Below, piece by piece: positions 28,232 through 35,688 of a stretch of 36,992 bases of DNA. The first letter of the stretch is position 1, and every line of letters starts with the position of its first letter. This DNA is from an uncultured Rhodospirillales bacterium (GTDB lineage: Bacteria; Pseudomonadota; Alphaproteobacteria; Rhodospirillales; CAJXLG01). Location: contig CAJXLG010000004.1 of the NCBI GenBank assembly GCA_913055885.1, positions 1-36,992 on the forward strand. Direction: 5' to 3'. A program made the translations under genes and the position numbers. The notes beneath the pieces were generated by a model, which was given only the letters and a program-made list of their open reading frames with translations, was not told where the DNA came from and did not search any database.

Positions 28232-28696
28232 ATGGATATCGCCGACCTGCTCGGTCTCGAGGACGTTTATACGGACCTCGGCGTGACCAGCAAGAAACAG
28301 GCCCTGCAGGCGCTGGCCCGCCACGCCGCCGGGCGTGTGGCCCTTCCCGAACGGGCCATCTTCGACGTCCTCCAGGAACGGGAGCGCCTGGGCTCCACCG
28401 GCGTGGGGGGCGGCGTCGCCATCCCGCACGGCAAGATGGACAGCCTGGACCGCCTCTACGGCGCCTTCGCCCGCCTGGAGCGGCCGGTGAACTTCGAGGC
28501 CGTGGATGACGAACCCGTGGACCTGGTCTTCCTGCTGCTGGCGCCGGAAGAGGCGGGGGCGGAGCACCTCAAGGCCCTCGCCCGCGTGTCCCGCCTGCTG
28601 CGCGACGCCACGGTCTGCGAAAAGCTGCGCGGCGCCGAGGACAATGAGACCGTCTACAACATCCTGGTGAACGGCCCCTCCAGCCGGGCGGCGTGA
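28232..28696 (+). CDS. ptsN: PTS nitrogen regulatory protein EIIA(Ntr)
   Basis: The terminal phosphoacceptor of the nitrogen PTS (PtsP-PtsO-PtsN), a regulator of potassium transport and nitrogen/sigma-54 functions. The 154 residues form one EIIA type-2 domain: MDIADLLGLEDVYTDLGVTSKKQALQ, RERLGSTGVGGGVAIPHGKMD with the phosphorylated His66, PVDLVFLLLAPEEAGAEHLKALARVSRLLRD. ATG 28232 fits; GGGAG lies somewhat further upstream. Follows hpf by 26 nt. Its stop is immediately next to the stop of the convergent cytochrome gene, with no spacer. Confidence 0.96.
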   Translation: MDIADLLGLEDVYTDLGVTSKKQALQALARHAAGRVALPERAIFDVLQERERLGSTGVGGGVAIPHGKMDSLDRLYGAFARLERPVNFEAVDDEPVDLVFLLLAPEEAGAEHLKALARVSRLLRDATVCEKLRGAEDNETVYNILVNGPSSRAA

Positions 28697-29164
28697 TCAC
28701 GGGCGGCCGCCGTCCGCTCCCGTGCCGTCCAGCCGTTCCTGCCATTCCGCCCGCGACAGGACGAACTGCTGCTGGTACTGGGCGCTGGTCCAGTGCCGCT
28801 TGATGAAGGCCAGCACCGCCCGGCGCTGCCGGGCGTCGAGGGTGTCGCCGAAGGCCGGCATGCGCCCCTTGCCGTCGCGGATGAGGGCGAGGAGCCCGGC
28901 GTCGGGCTTTTCGTAGGTGCTGCCGGCGGCGTCGTGTGGCGGCGCCGGCCGGGCGCCGCCGGGGGCCTGCCGCTCGCCGCCCAGCTTCGGGCCGTGGCAG
29001 TCGGCGCAGTGCTGGCGGTAGAGGGGTCGGCCGCGCGCCGCCAGGGCCCGGTCGCGCGGCACGGGCCGCGTTTCGTCCGGGGCCAGGGTGGACCAGACGT
29101 CCCGGATCACCCCGGCGCCCAGGATGAGCGTCGCCGCGAAAATCACCAGAAGCAGGAACCGCAC
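28697..29164 (-). CDS. membrane-anchored cytochrome c
   Basis: A 155-residue monohaem c-type cytochrome for periplasmic electron transfer. An uncleaved N-terminal anchor (about 1-20, RFLLLVIFAATLILGAGVI) precedes a class I domain with the haem motif CADCH (Cys53-His57) and the axial methionine in GRMPAFGDTLDARQRRAVLAFIKRHW. GTG 29164 has GGGAGGGGGCG just before it. The tail after residue 125 is Gln/Glu-rich. Reductase and oxidase partners are not in the window. Divergent from the PEPC-like gene (188-bp gap, with no clear promoter beyond an extended -10-like TGCTACACG at 29301-29309) and directly end-to-end with ptsN. Confidence 0.9.
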   Translation of the reverse strand: MRFLLLVIFAATLILGAGVIRDVWSTLAPDETRPVPRDRALAARGRPLYRQHCADCHGPKLGGERQAPGGARPAPPHDAAGSTYEKPDAGLLALIRDGKGRMPAFGDTLDARQRRAVLAFIKRHWTSAQYQQQFVLSRAEWQERLDGTGADGGRP

Positions 29165-29352
29165 CGCCCCCTCCCCGCCGTAAGCGCCGCCGCAGGCCGC
29201 CGGCGATGGTAACGCGCCCGCCGCGTCCCGTCATTGCCGGGATGTGATCCGACAGCCCGGTGCGCACGGCCGCCGCCCTCTGGCCTGTGCCCGTGTGAAG
29301 TGCTACACGACACCGCGACGCACCAGGCCCACAGCCGCCGGGAGGACGTGCC

Positions 29353-32307
29353 ATGACCCGCCAGGCGACAGCATCCGGCGCCGACGCCCTTTACGACCAT
29401 ATCGCGGAGACCCTGGCCCACCGGCCGCACGATCCCTTCGACAACCCGGTGCGGCGCAGCGCCCGCGACCTGGGCCAGGCCCTCATCGCCGGCCGGCACG
29501 ACCTGGACGGCACCATGCCGCAGCTCGTCCAGCGGCTGACGCTGGACGCCTTCCGCTACCGGGCGCGGCGGCTGCGCGACTATCTGGGCGAGTGCGGTCC
29601 GGAAGCCAACGCCGCCACCTTCCGGTCCGTGGTGGGCGCCTTCGCCGAATCGTCCGGCTCCGGCCGGGCGGGCTTCGAGGCCTTCCGCCGCCTGGTGGAG
29701 CGCGAGCTCCTGGGCATCGTGGTAACGGGTCACCCCACCTTCGGCATGTCGTCGGAGCTCACGCGCGTGCTGGCGCGGCTGGCCACGGGCATCGGCCGCG
29801 GCGGCACGCCCCTGGACGAGGCGGGCGTGGCGGCGCTGGAGGAGACGGCGGCGGAGCAGGTGCACGGCCGCCACCAGCGCCTGGACCTCAAGGCCGAGCA
29901 CGATTTCGCCCAGGAGGCCATCGCCAACGTCCAGGACGCCATGCGCCGCGTCTACGGCACCATCGTGGCGACGGCGGCGGAACACTACCCCGAGTACTGG
30001 CGCGAGCTGACGCCGCGCCTGATGACCGTGGCCAACTGGGTGGGCTACGACATCGACGGCCGCGCCGACATTCCGTGGTACCGCACCCTGCACATGCGGC
30101 TGTCGTGCGCCGTGGTGCAGCTCGAACGCTACCGGGCGTCGGCGCGCGCCCTGGCCGAGGCGGCCGCCGGGGCCGAGGGGGAATCGCACGAGGTGCTGCA
30201 GGCCGTGCGCACCCTGGAGACCACCATGCTCACGGCCCTGGAGACCCTGCGCGGCGACGTCGAGGCGCTTGCCAAGATCGAGGACGAGTCGCGCGACACC
30301 GTCGTCCACGCCGCCGAACGCATGGCCACCACGCGCGACACCCGGCTGGCCGACCCCGCCCGCCTGACGGCCCTCCTGGACCCGGTGGTGGAGGGGGCCG
30401 GCGATCAGGACGTGGCCCGCCAGGCCGCCGTCCTGCGCGCCGAGATCGCCAACTTCGGCCTGGCCACGGCGCACGTCCACGTGCGCCTCAACGCCTCGCA
30501 GGTGCACAACGCCGTGCGCAAGCAGGTGGGCATGGAGAGCACGCCGGACGCCCCGGGCGTGCGCCGCCGCGTGCTGCGCGCCCTGGACGACCTGCTGGAC
30601 CGGGTGGAGCCGGTGACGGTGAACTTCGGCTCCATCCTGGGCGAGACCATGACGGCCCGCCGCCTGATGATGGTGGTGGCCAAGATGCTGCGCTACGCCG
30701 ACTCGCGCACGCCCATCCGCTTCCTCATCGCCGAGTGCAACGACGCCTTCACCGTGCTGGCGGCCCTCTATCTCGCCAAGCTCTTCGGCGTCGAGGACCG
30801 GGTGGACATCTCGCCCCTGTTCGAGACGGAAGACGCCCTGCGCCACGGCCACGACATGGTGCGCGAGCTCCTGCGCAACGAGCACTACCGCGCCTATGTG
30901 GAAAAGCGCGGGCGGCTGTGTCTGCAGACGGGCTTTTCCGATTCCGGGCGCTACATGGGCCAGACGGCGGCGTCGCTCGCCATCGAGCGGCTGCGCGTGA
31001 AGCTGGCCAAGGTGCTGCGCGACGAGTTCGACCTGACGGGGGTGGACGTGGTGATTTTCGACACCCACGGCGAATCCATCGGGCGCGGCGCCCATCCCGA
31101 GGGCTTCGCCCAGCGCCTGGAATACGCCTATCCGCCCTTCAGCCGGCACCGCTTCGCCTGCGCCGACATCCCGGTGAAGCAGGAGCTGTCCTTCCAGGGG
31201 GGCGACGGCTACGTCTTCCTGGCGACGCCGGAAATGGCGCTGGCCACCACCTGCCGCCTGCTGGAACACGCCCTGGCCATCCCGCACGACGCCTGCGACA
31301 TCGCGGCGCGCACGCGCCACGGCGACCACTTCTACGAGGACACGGAGTATTCCCTGGAGTTCTTCCTGACCATCAAGGACTTCCAGGACCGCCTCATGGA
31401 CAGCCCCGCCTACGCGGCCCTGCTCCAGGCCTATGGCCCCAACCTCTTCTTCCCCACCGGGTCGCGCAAGGCCAAGCGCCAGCACGACACGGCGGGGCGC
31501 ATCGAGGAGAGCCACCCCAGCCAGATGCGCGCCATCCCGCACAACGGCATCCTGCAGCAGATGGGCTTCCTGGCGAACTCCGTCTCCGGGGTGGGGGCGG
31601 CCATCGCCACGGACCGCGACCACTTCGCCGAGGTGTACCGCAACTCGGCGCGGCTGCAGCAGCTCATGGCCCTGGTGGCGCACGCTTGGCGGCTGTCGGA
31701 CCTGGACGCCTTCGACGCCTACACGGCCCTGTTCGATCCGCAGTTCTGGCTGGCCATGGCGCGCGCCGAGGCGGACGGCACCGTGCGCGAGCAGTTCCTC
31801 CGGCTGTCGCGCTTCCACGGCGACGCCGGCCGCCACCACATGCTCGACCAGGTGCAGCGCACCCTGACGCGCGACGCCGTGGAGCTGGAGACCGGCCTCC
31901 AGGGCCTGGGCGGGGCGCGCGCCCTGACGCCCGAGGTCATGGACGCCATGGACCCCACGCTGCGCATGCTGCACACGGTGCGCATCGCCCTGATCATCCG
32001 GCTCTACGACCTGGCGGCGCGCATCCCGCGCTTTTCCGGCCAGCCGGACGTGACCATCGAGGACGTGGTGAACGGCCTGCTGTCGCTGGACGTGGAGAAC
32101 GCCGTGGCCAGCCTGCGCCGCGCCTTCCCGCGCGCCCCGGCGTCGGAGAACCTGGAGGCCTTCGGCGAGCCCGCCACCTACCGGGCGGAGCGCGAACAGG
32201 GCTACGAGGAGGAACACCGGGAACTCTTCGAGCCCATGCTCCAGTGCCACGAGCTCATCCGCCGCGTCTCCGCCGCCATCGCCCACGTCATGGGGGCTGT
32301 CGGATAG
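29353..32307 (+). CDS. divergent phosphoenolpyruvate carboxylase-family protein
   Basis: A 984-residue PEPC-family protein. Classic PEPC adds bicarbonate to PEP to make oxaloacetate. Conserved: the histidine of VVTGHPTF (His127, matching E. coli His138), the metal ligands in SPLFETED (Glu491) and GFSDSG (Asp530), and Arg578 in ESIGRG (matching Arg587). Changed: the E. coli catalytic Lys546 position is Arg533, and the FHGRGG segment with His579 reads FDTHGE, giving Asp570. The conserved C-terminal QNTG/RNTG ending of PEPC is missing. ATG 29353 follows GGGAGGACGTGCC. Either a variant carboxylase without the usual allosteric aspartate control, or a related enzyme. I recall similar divergent forms in Rhodospirillales. 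Family sure, activity not. Confidence 0.85.
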   Translation: MTRQATASGADALYDHIAETLAHRPHDPFDNPVRRSARDLGQALIAGRHDLDGTMPQLVQRLTLDAFRYRARRLRDYLGECGPEANAATFRSVVGAFAESSGSGRAGFEAFRRLVERELLGIVVTGHPTFGMSSELTRVLARLATGIGRGGTPLDEAGVAALEETAAEQVHGRHQRLDLKAEHDFAQEAIANVQDAMRRVYGTIVATAAEHYPEYWRELTPRLMTVANWVGYDIDGRADIPWYRTLHMRLSCAVVQLERYRASARALAEAAAGAEGESHEVLQAVRTLETTMLTALETLRGDVEALAKIEDESRDTVVHAAERMATTRDTRLADPARLTALLDPVVEGAGDQDVARQAAVLRAEIANFGLATAHVHVRLNASQVHNAVRKQVGMESTPDAPGVRRRVLRALDDLLDRVEPVTVNFGSILGETMTARRLMMVVAKMLRYADSRTPIRFLIAECNDAFTVLAALYLAKLFGVEDRVDISPLFETEDALRHGHDMVRELLRNEHYRAYVEKRGRLCLQTGFSDSGRYMGQTAASLAIERLRVKLAKVLRDEFDLTGVDVVIFDTHGESIGRGAHPEGFAQRLEYAYPPFSRHRFACADIPVKQELSFQGGDGYVFLATPEMALATTCRLLEHALAIPHDACDIAARTRHGDHFYEDTEYSLEFFLTIKDFQDRLMDSPAYAALLQAYGPNLFFPTGSRKAKRQHDTAGRIEESHPSQMRAIPHNGILQQMGFLANSVSGVGAAIATDRDHFAEVYRNSARLQQLMALVAHAWRLSDLDAFDAYTALFDPQFWLAMARAEADGTVREQFLRLSRFHGDAGRHHMLDQVQRTLTRDAVELETGLQGLGGARALTPEVMDAMDPTLRMLHTVRIALIIRLYDLAARIPRFSGQPDVTIEDVVNGLLSLDVENAVASLRRAFPRAPASENLEAFGEPATYRAEREQGYEEEHRELFEPMLQCHELIRRVSAAIAHVMGAVG

Positions 32308-32321
32308 GCCCCGCCCCTGCC

Positions 32322-32990
32322 CTACCGGAGCGGCCGCCCCGTCTCGTCTTCCGCCCGGCGGGCCACGGCGTGCGCGAAGCCGGGAAGACGGCCTTCGGCA
32401 TCGGGTCGGGCGTTGGCGGCGGCTTCCCGGAGAAGGCTGGATGTCGGCAGAATGGGCGAATACGGGTCGGCGGGGTCCTCGCGCAGGACGCCGTCCATGG
32501 CCGCTTGTCGGTTCTTCACCAGAAACGGGGCGTTGAGGTTCAGAACGGCGATCATGGTCTTTGCCGCCGTGTCCCCGTCGTCGGCGGGCTCGATCGTGCC
32601 GTCCCACAGGAACCGGAAACGGCGCTCGCACGCCGGGTCCTGCGGGTCCACGTGCCGGACGTCGTCGAACCACTTGCCCTTGGCGTGGCCGCACACGCGG
32701 GGTTCCCGGGAATGGCCTTCCCGCTGGCAAGAGGCGTGGAGGTTGCCGTAGTCGAAGATGCGGTCGGGGTAGTCGCGGCGCGGCCGGAAGTGCTCGATGT
32801 GGCTGTCGCCGCGCGCTACCGGTCGGCCACAGTAGCAACAGATCCAGCCCTGTTCGGCCAACAGGGCGTGAAAAAGGGCGTCTTTTTCGGGGTTCTGGAG
32901 ATGGTTCCAGGCGCGCCCGTCGTCGTTCGCCGTCCGGGCAAGCCACGCCGTGAAGGTGGCAGGCGGGCTTCCTTTCGCGACATGTTTCAT
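32322..32990 (-). CDS. ptuB: Septu system HNH endonuclease PtuB
   Basis: A 222-residue HNH-type nuclease of the PtuB/TIGR02646-like group, the effector of Septu anti-phage defence. Zinc and catalytic features: WICCYCGRP (Cys51, Cys52, Cys54), HIEHFRPRRDYPD (His64, His67), the FDYGNLHASCQ segment (Asn83, Cys88) and CGHAKGKW (Cys100, His102), then a C-terminal helical part. ATG 32990 overlaps the ptuA stop (ATGA at 32987-32990), so the pair is coupled. PtuB of known Septu associates with a PtuA ring and degrades DNA when phage is sensed. Its stop is 14 nt from the stop of the convergent PEPC-like gene. No reverse transcriptase is nearby, so it is not a retron. Confidence 0.88.
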   Translation of the reverse strand: MKHVAKGSPPATFTAWLARTANDDGRAWNHLQNPEKDALFHALLAEQGWICCYCGRPVARGDSHIEHFRPRRDYPDRIFDYGNLHASCQREGHSREPRVCGHAKGKWFDDVRHVDPQDPACERRFRFLWDGTIEPADDGDTAAKTMIAVLNLNAPFLVKNRQAAMDGVLREDPADPYSPILPTSSLLREAAANARPDAEGRLPGFAHAVARRAEDETGRPLR

Positions 32991-34258
32991 GCCTGGGCCC
33001 GCGCCCGTCGGTTCAACACGGCCTCGGCGCGCGCCAAGGGCGGCAGGTCGCCGTAATCGGCCCGCATGCGGTCCAACTCGGCACGCGCCGACTCCGGGTC
33101 CTCATCCTCGATGGCCCGGAACAGGGCGTCCAGTTCCCGTTGGACTTCCGGATTGCGTTCCGCGACGCCGAGCACCTGTTGCAGAAGCAGGCTGCTGTCC
33201 ACGCCGTAGGTCATTTCCGGCTGCTCGGCGGTGATTTCCCCGTTTTCATCCGGATACAATACCCAAACGTCCTCGGCCCGCACATGGCTCAGGACCTGGG
33301 GCGAATGGGTGGTCACCAGGAATTGGCAGTTGGGGAAGATTTCTTCCAGCCTGGGCAGGATGATCCGCTGCCACTTCGGGTGCAGGTGAAGCTCGATCTC
33401 GTCGATCATTACCACCCCGCCGCCTTCCAGCGGATTTTCCAGATGCGGATTCAGCACCGCCAGCCGCCGGGCCAGATCGCCGATGAGGGCCAGGAAGCAT
33501 TGTTCCCCGTCCGACAATTGTTGAACCGTGAGTTCCTCGCCCGATTCCTTCTTCAGGGTCATGCGCAGGGGCCGGCGCCGCACCCGCAGGTCATGAAAGC
33601 CCGTGAAGGCCTCGATGGCCCGCCGAACGGCCGCCAGGGCAACATCTGTGTGGGCAGGGTCGTCCCGGCGTTGTTCGTTTTCCAGGTCTTCCCGCTTGCG
33701 GAACCATGTGAAAAAGCTCCGGAAATCGGCGCCGCCGGGCTCCAGGGCCCCGTCGTAGGCCGTCATGGGATCGTCGCCTACCTGTTGGCGGACGCGTAAG
33801 GGAACATCCACGACGGCACGTTTGACGTCGTAATAGACAGCAGTCGGATATGAGATTTGATTTTCATCACTAGCATAAAAATAATCATTAACAATACCCG
33901 TTACATTGTCCACAGAAACATTATCTATTATCGCACTTACTTTTCTCTTGCTTCTTCTTCGAGATTTTCGCCAAGTGGATTCCCTGCAATACACTAACCC
34001 CTTTGACAGTATATAGCACTTGCTAGAATTATTTTTTAAGTCGTTCTGACCGATAGAACGAGCTTTTTTTGGGGTTCCGCTGATCGCACAGATGACATCT
34101 GAAACAAGAATGGCAACAGCTTCCAAAACGGCGGACTTCCCCGCGCCGTTGGCGCCGACCAGGACCGTCGTCCTACCCAACGGCAAATCAAGGCTTTCGA
34201 TCGCCCGGAAATTTCTCAGGGAGATTTCCTGCAGCCACAGGGGCGAGGTTTCGGACAT
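32987..34258 (-). CDS. ptuA: Septu system ATPase PtuA
   Basis: A 423-residue SMC/RecF-like AAA ATPase, partner of PtuB. Seen: LQEISLRNFRAIESLDLPLG (9-28), Walker A VGANGAGKS (34-42), signature LSDGEQ (248-253), Walker B VVMIDEIELHLHP (282-294) and the H-loop TTHSPQ (His318). The segment of about residues 43-145, between Walker A and the conserved remainder, is encoded by strikingly AT-rich DNA, unlike the flanks, and is basic (RKSRRRSKRK). ATG 34258 lacks a clear Shine-Dalgarno, although a good promoter lies 39 nt upstream. By family knowledge PtuA forms the sensor/ATPase ring that gates PtuB. It stands between tpm and ptuB. Confidence 0.9.
   Translation of the reverse strand: MSETSPLWLQEISLRNFRAIESLDLPLGRTTVLVGANGAGKSAVLEAVAILVSDVICAISGTPKKARSIGQNDLKNNSSKCYILSKGLVYCRESTWRKSRRRSKRKVSAIIDNVSVDNVTGIVNDYFYASDENQISYPTAVYYDVKRAVVDVPLRVRQQVGDDPMTAYDGALEPGGADFRSFFTWFRKREDLENEQRRDDPAHTDVALAAVRRAIEAFTGFHDLRVRRRPLRMTLKKESGEELTVQQLSDGEQCFLALIGDLARRLAVLNPHLENPLEGGGVVMIDEIELHLHPKWQRIILPRLEEIFPNCQFLVTTHSPQVLSHVRAEDVWVLYPDENGEITAEQPEMTYGVDSSLLLQQVLGVAERNPEVQRELDALFRAIEDEDPESARAELDRMRADYGDLPPLARAEAVLNRRARAQA
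33826..34130 (-). other. AT-rich block inside ptuA
   Basis: About 300 bp that is visibly AT-rich (for example TTTTCATCACTAGCATAAAA and ATTATTTTTTAAG), inside a gene whose two sides match the GC-rich genome. It uses AGA/AAA codons that are rare elsewhere here. It covers about residues 43-145 and keeps the frame. It also holds A7 (34064-34070) and A6 (34032-34037) runs on the coding strand, and on the plus strand a hairpin plus T7 (34042-34070) that looks like an antisense terminator. Confidence 0.85.
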
Positions 34259-34296
34259 ATTCAGGGCCCGGGCCGTTTGAAACGCTCAACGGAAAT

Positions 34297-34325
34297 TTTG
34301 TAGCGTCCGCACGCTGGGAACTCAA
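34297..34325 (-). promoter_or_regulatory. predicted promoter of ptuA-ptuB
   Basis: On the minus strand TTGAGT (34320-34325), 17-bp spacer, TACAAA (34297-34302). The leader of about 32 nt holds CGTTT-C-AAACG (34274-34284) and GGCCCGGGCC (34265-34274), two adjacent palindromes that could be an operator or hairpin near the start. Confidence 0.6.
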
Positions 34326-34371
34326 GCCCGCAGGACCATCATGGTGCGCGGGTGTGGGTCGGCGGGCCCCT

Positions 34372-35031
34372 TCACCGCCCGGTCAGGAGATACACCCGCT
34401 CCTGGAGCGCCGTCAGGCCGTCGTCGCGGAAGCCCGGGTGCTCCTCCAGCACGTCCCAGTCGCGCAGGCATGCCAGGTGGTGCGCCGGGCCCAGGAGGGC
34501 GTCCAGCTCGTCGCGCTGCACCGAGAAGGGCGGGCCCTGCATCTGGCCCTCGGGGTAGGAGAGGGCGACGAGCAGGGCCGGCGGCCGGTGCGGCAGCAGG
34601 GTCTGCATGTGCGCCGCGTAGTAGGGGCGCTGCGCCGGCGGCAGGGCGATGAGGGCGGCGCGGTCGAACACCGCGTCCACCGGCCCCAGGGTGCAGGCGT
34701 CCAGGTCGAAAAAGTCGCCCGCCAGAAGCTCCACCCCGGCGGCGTGGAACTGGGTGAAGCGGGGCCGTTTGTGAACCACCGGCGTCAGGCCGTGCTCGGC
34801 ATAGAAGGCGCGGCAGGCGTCCTCGGAAAGCTCCACGCCCACCACCCGGTGACCGCGCGTCCGCGCCAGCCAGTACAGGTCCAGGCTCTTGCCGCACAGG
34901 GGCACGAAGACCCGGGCGTCGGGGCGCGCGCCCACGCGGTCCCAGAAGGCCGTGAGGTGCGGGTTCACCTGCTCCAGGTGCCAGCCGATGCGGTTGCTCT
35001 GCCAGCGTTCCAGCCAGAAGGCGCGGTCCAT
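34372..35031 (-). CDS. tpm: thiopurine S-methyltransferase family protein
   Basis: A 219-residue SAM-dependent methyltransferase of the TPMT family, which methylates thiopurines in vitro and tellurite/selenite in some bacteria. Seen: MDRAFWLERWQSNRIGWHLEQVNPHL (the TPMT opening), RVFVPLCGKSLDLYWLA (SAM motif I), VVGVELSEDACRAFYAE, LLAGDFFDLD, VFDRAALIALPPAQRPYY and LLVALSYPEGQMQGPPFSV. ATG 35031 is 5 nt after the purN stop, so it is the third gene of purM-purN-tpm. The physiological substrate is unknown. Confidence 0.9.
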   Translation of the reverse strand: MDRAFWLERWQSNRIGWHLEQVNPHLTAFWDRVGARPDARVFVPLCGKSLDLYWLARTRGHRVVGVELSEDACRAFYAEHGLTPVVHKRPRFTQFHAAGVELLAGDFFDLDACTLGPVDAVFDRAALIALPPAQRPYYAAHMQTLLPHRPPALLVALSYPEGQMQGPPFSVQRDELDALLGPAHHLACLRDWDVLEEHPGFRDDGLTALQERVYLLTGR

Positions 35032-35036
35032 GGGTC

Positions 35037-35678
35037 TCAGCCTGCCGGGTTGATGAGGGGTGTCTGCGGGATGGCGGCGTCGTCCACCAGCACCCGCTCG
35101 TTTTCCACGCGCGCCCGGCCCTCGGCGATGAGGCGCACGGCCAGCGGGTAGATCCGGTGCTCGGCGGCCAGCACGCGGTCCGCCAGGGTGTCGGCATCGT
35201 CGTCGGGATGCACGGGCACCGCCGCCTGCGCGATGATGGGGCCCTCGTCCATGGCCGGCCGGGTGAAGTGGACGGTGCAGCCGTGCAGCCGCACGCCCGC
35301 CGCCAGGGCCTGCTCGTGGGTGTGCAGGCCGCGGAAGGCGGGCAGCAGCGACGGGTGGATGTTGATGAGGCGATCGCGCCAGCGTTCCACGAACCCGTCC
35401 GTCAGGAGCCGCATGAAGCCGGCCAGGCACACCAGTTCGGCGCCGGCGTCGGCCAGGGCGTCGGTCACGGCCGCCTCGAAGGCCTCGCGGCTGTCGTACT
35501 GCTTGTGGTCCACCACCAGCGTGGGGATGCCGCGCGCCGCCGCCTTGTCCAGGCCGGGCGCGCCGGGCCGGTTGGACAGCACGAGGGCGATCCCGGCGGG
35601 ATAATCGGGATCGGCGGCGGCCGTGAGCAGGGCTTCCATGTTGCTGCCCCGGCCGGAGATGAGGATGGCCGTCTTCAT
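35037..35678 (-). CDS. purN: phosphoribosylglycinamide formyltransferase
   Basis: Transfers the formyl group of 10-formyl-tetrahydrofolate to GAR in step three of purine synthesis. The 213 residues show ILISGRGSNMEALL (5-18), LVLSNRPGAPGL, LVCLAGFMRLL, INIHPSLLPAFRGLHTHEQAL with the catalytic Asn106 and His108, and MDEGPIIAQAAVPV with Asp144. ATG 35678 begins 10 nt after the purM stop; the purM-purN pair is standard. Confidence 0.97.
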   Translation of the reverse strand: MKTAILISGRGSNMEALLTAAADPDYPAGIALVLSNRPGAPGLDKAAARGIPTLVVDHKQYDSREAFEAAVTDALADAGAELVCLAGFMRLLTDGFVERWRDRLINIHPSLLPAFRGLHTHEQALAAGVRLHGCTVHFTRPAMDEGPIIAQAAVPVHPDDDADTLADRVLAAEHRIYPLAVRLIAEGRARVENERVLVDDAAIPQTPLINPAG

Positions 35679-35688
35679 GCGTGTCCTG

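Noticed and set aside
29143-32946. 1267-codon minus-strand frame opposite the PEPC-like gene, and a 1270-codon plus-strand frame over it
   Set aside because: Low-complexity His/Gly/Ala/Arg composition typical of antisense or shifted frames in GC-rich DNA; the PEPC frame has clear family motifs.
32322-34258. Retron (Ec78-like) with PtuAB effector
   Set aside because: No reverse transcriptase or msr-msd-like RNA found within the flanking genes tpm and the PEPC-like gene.
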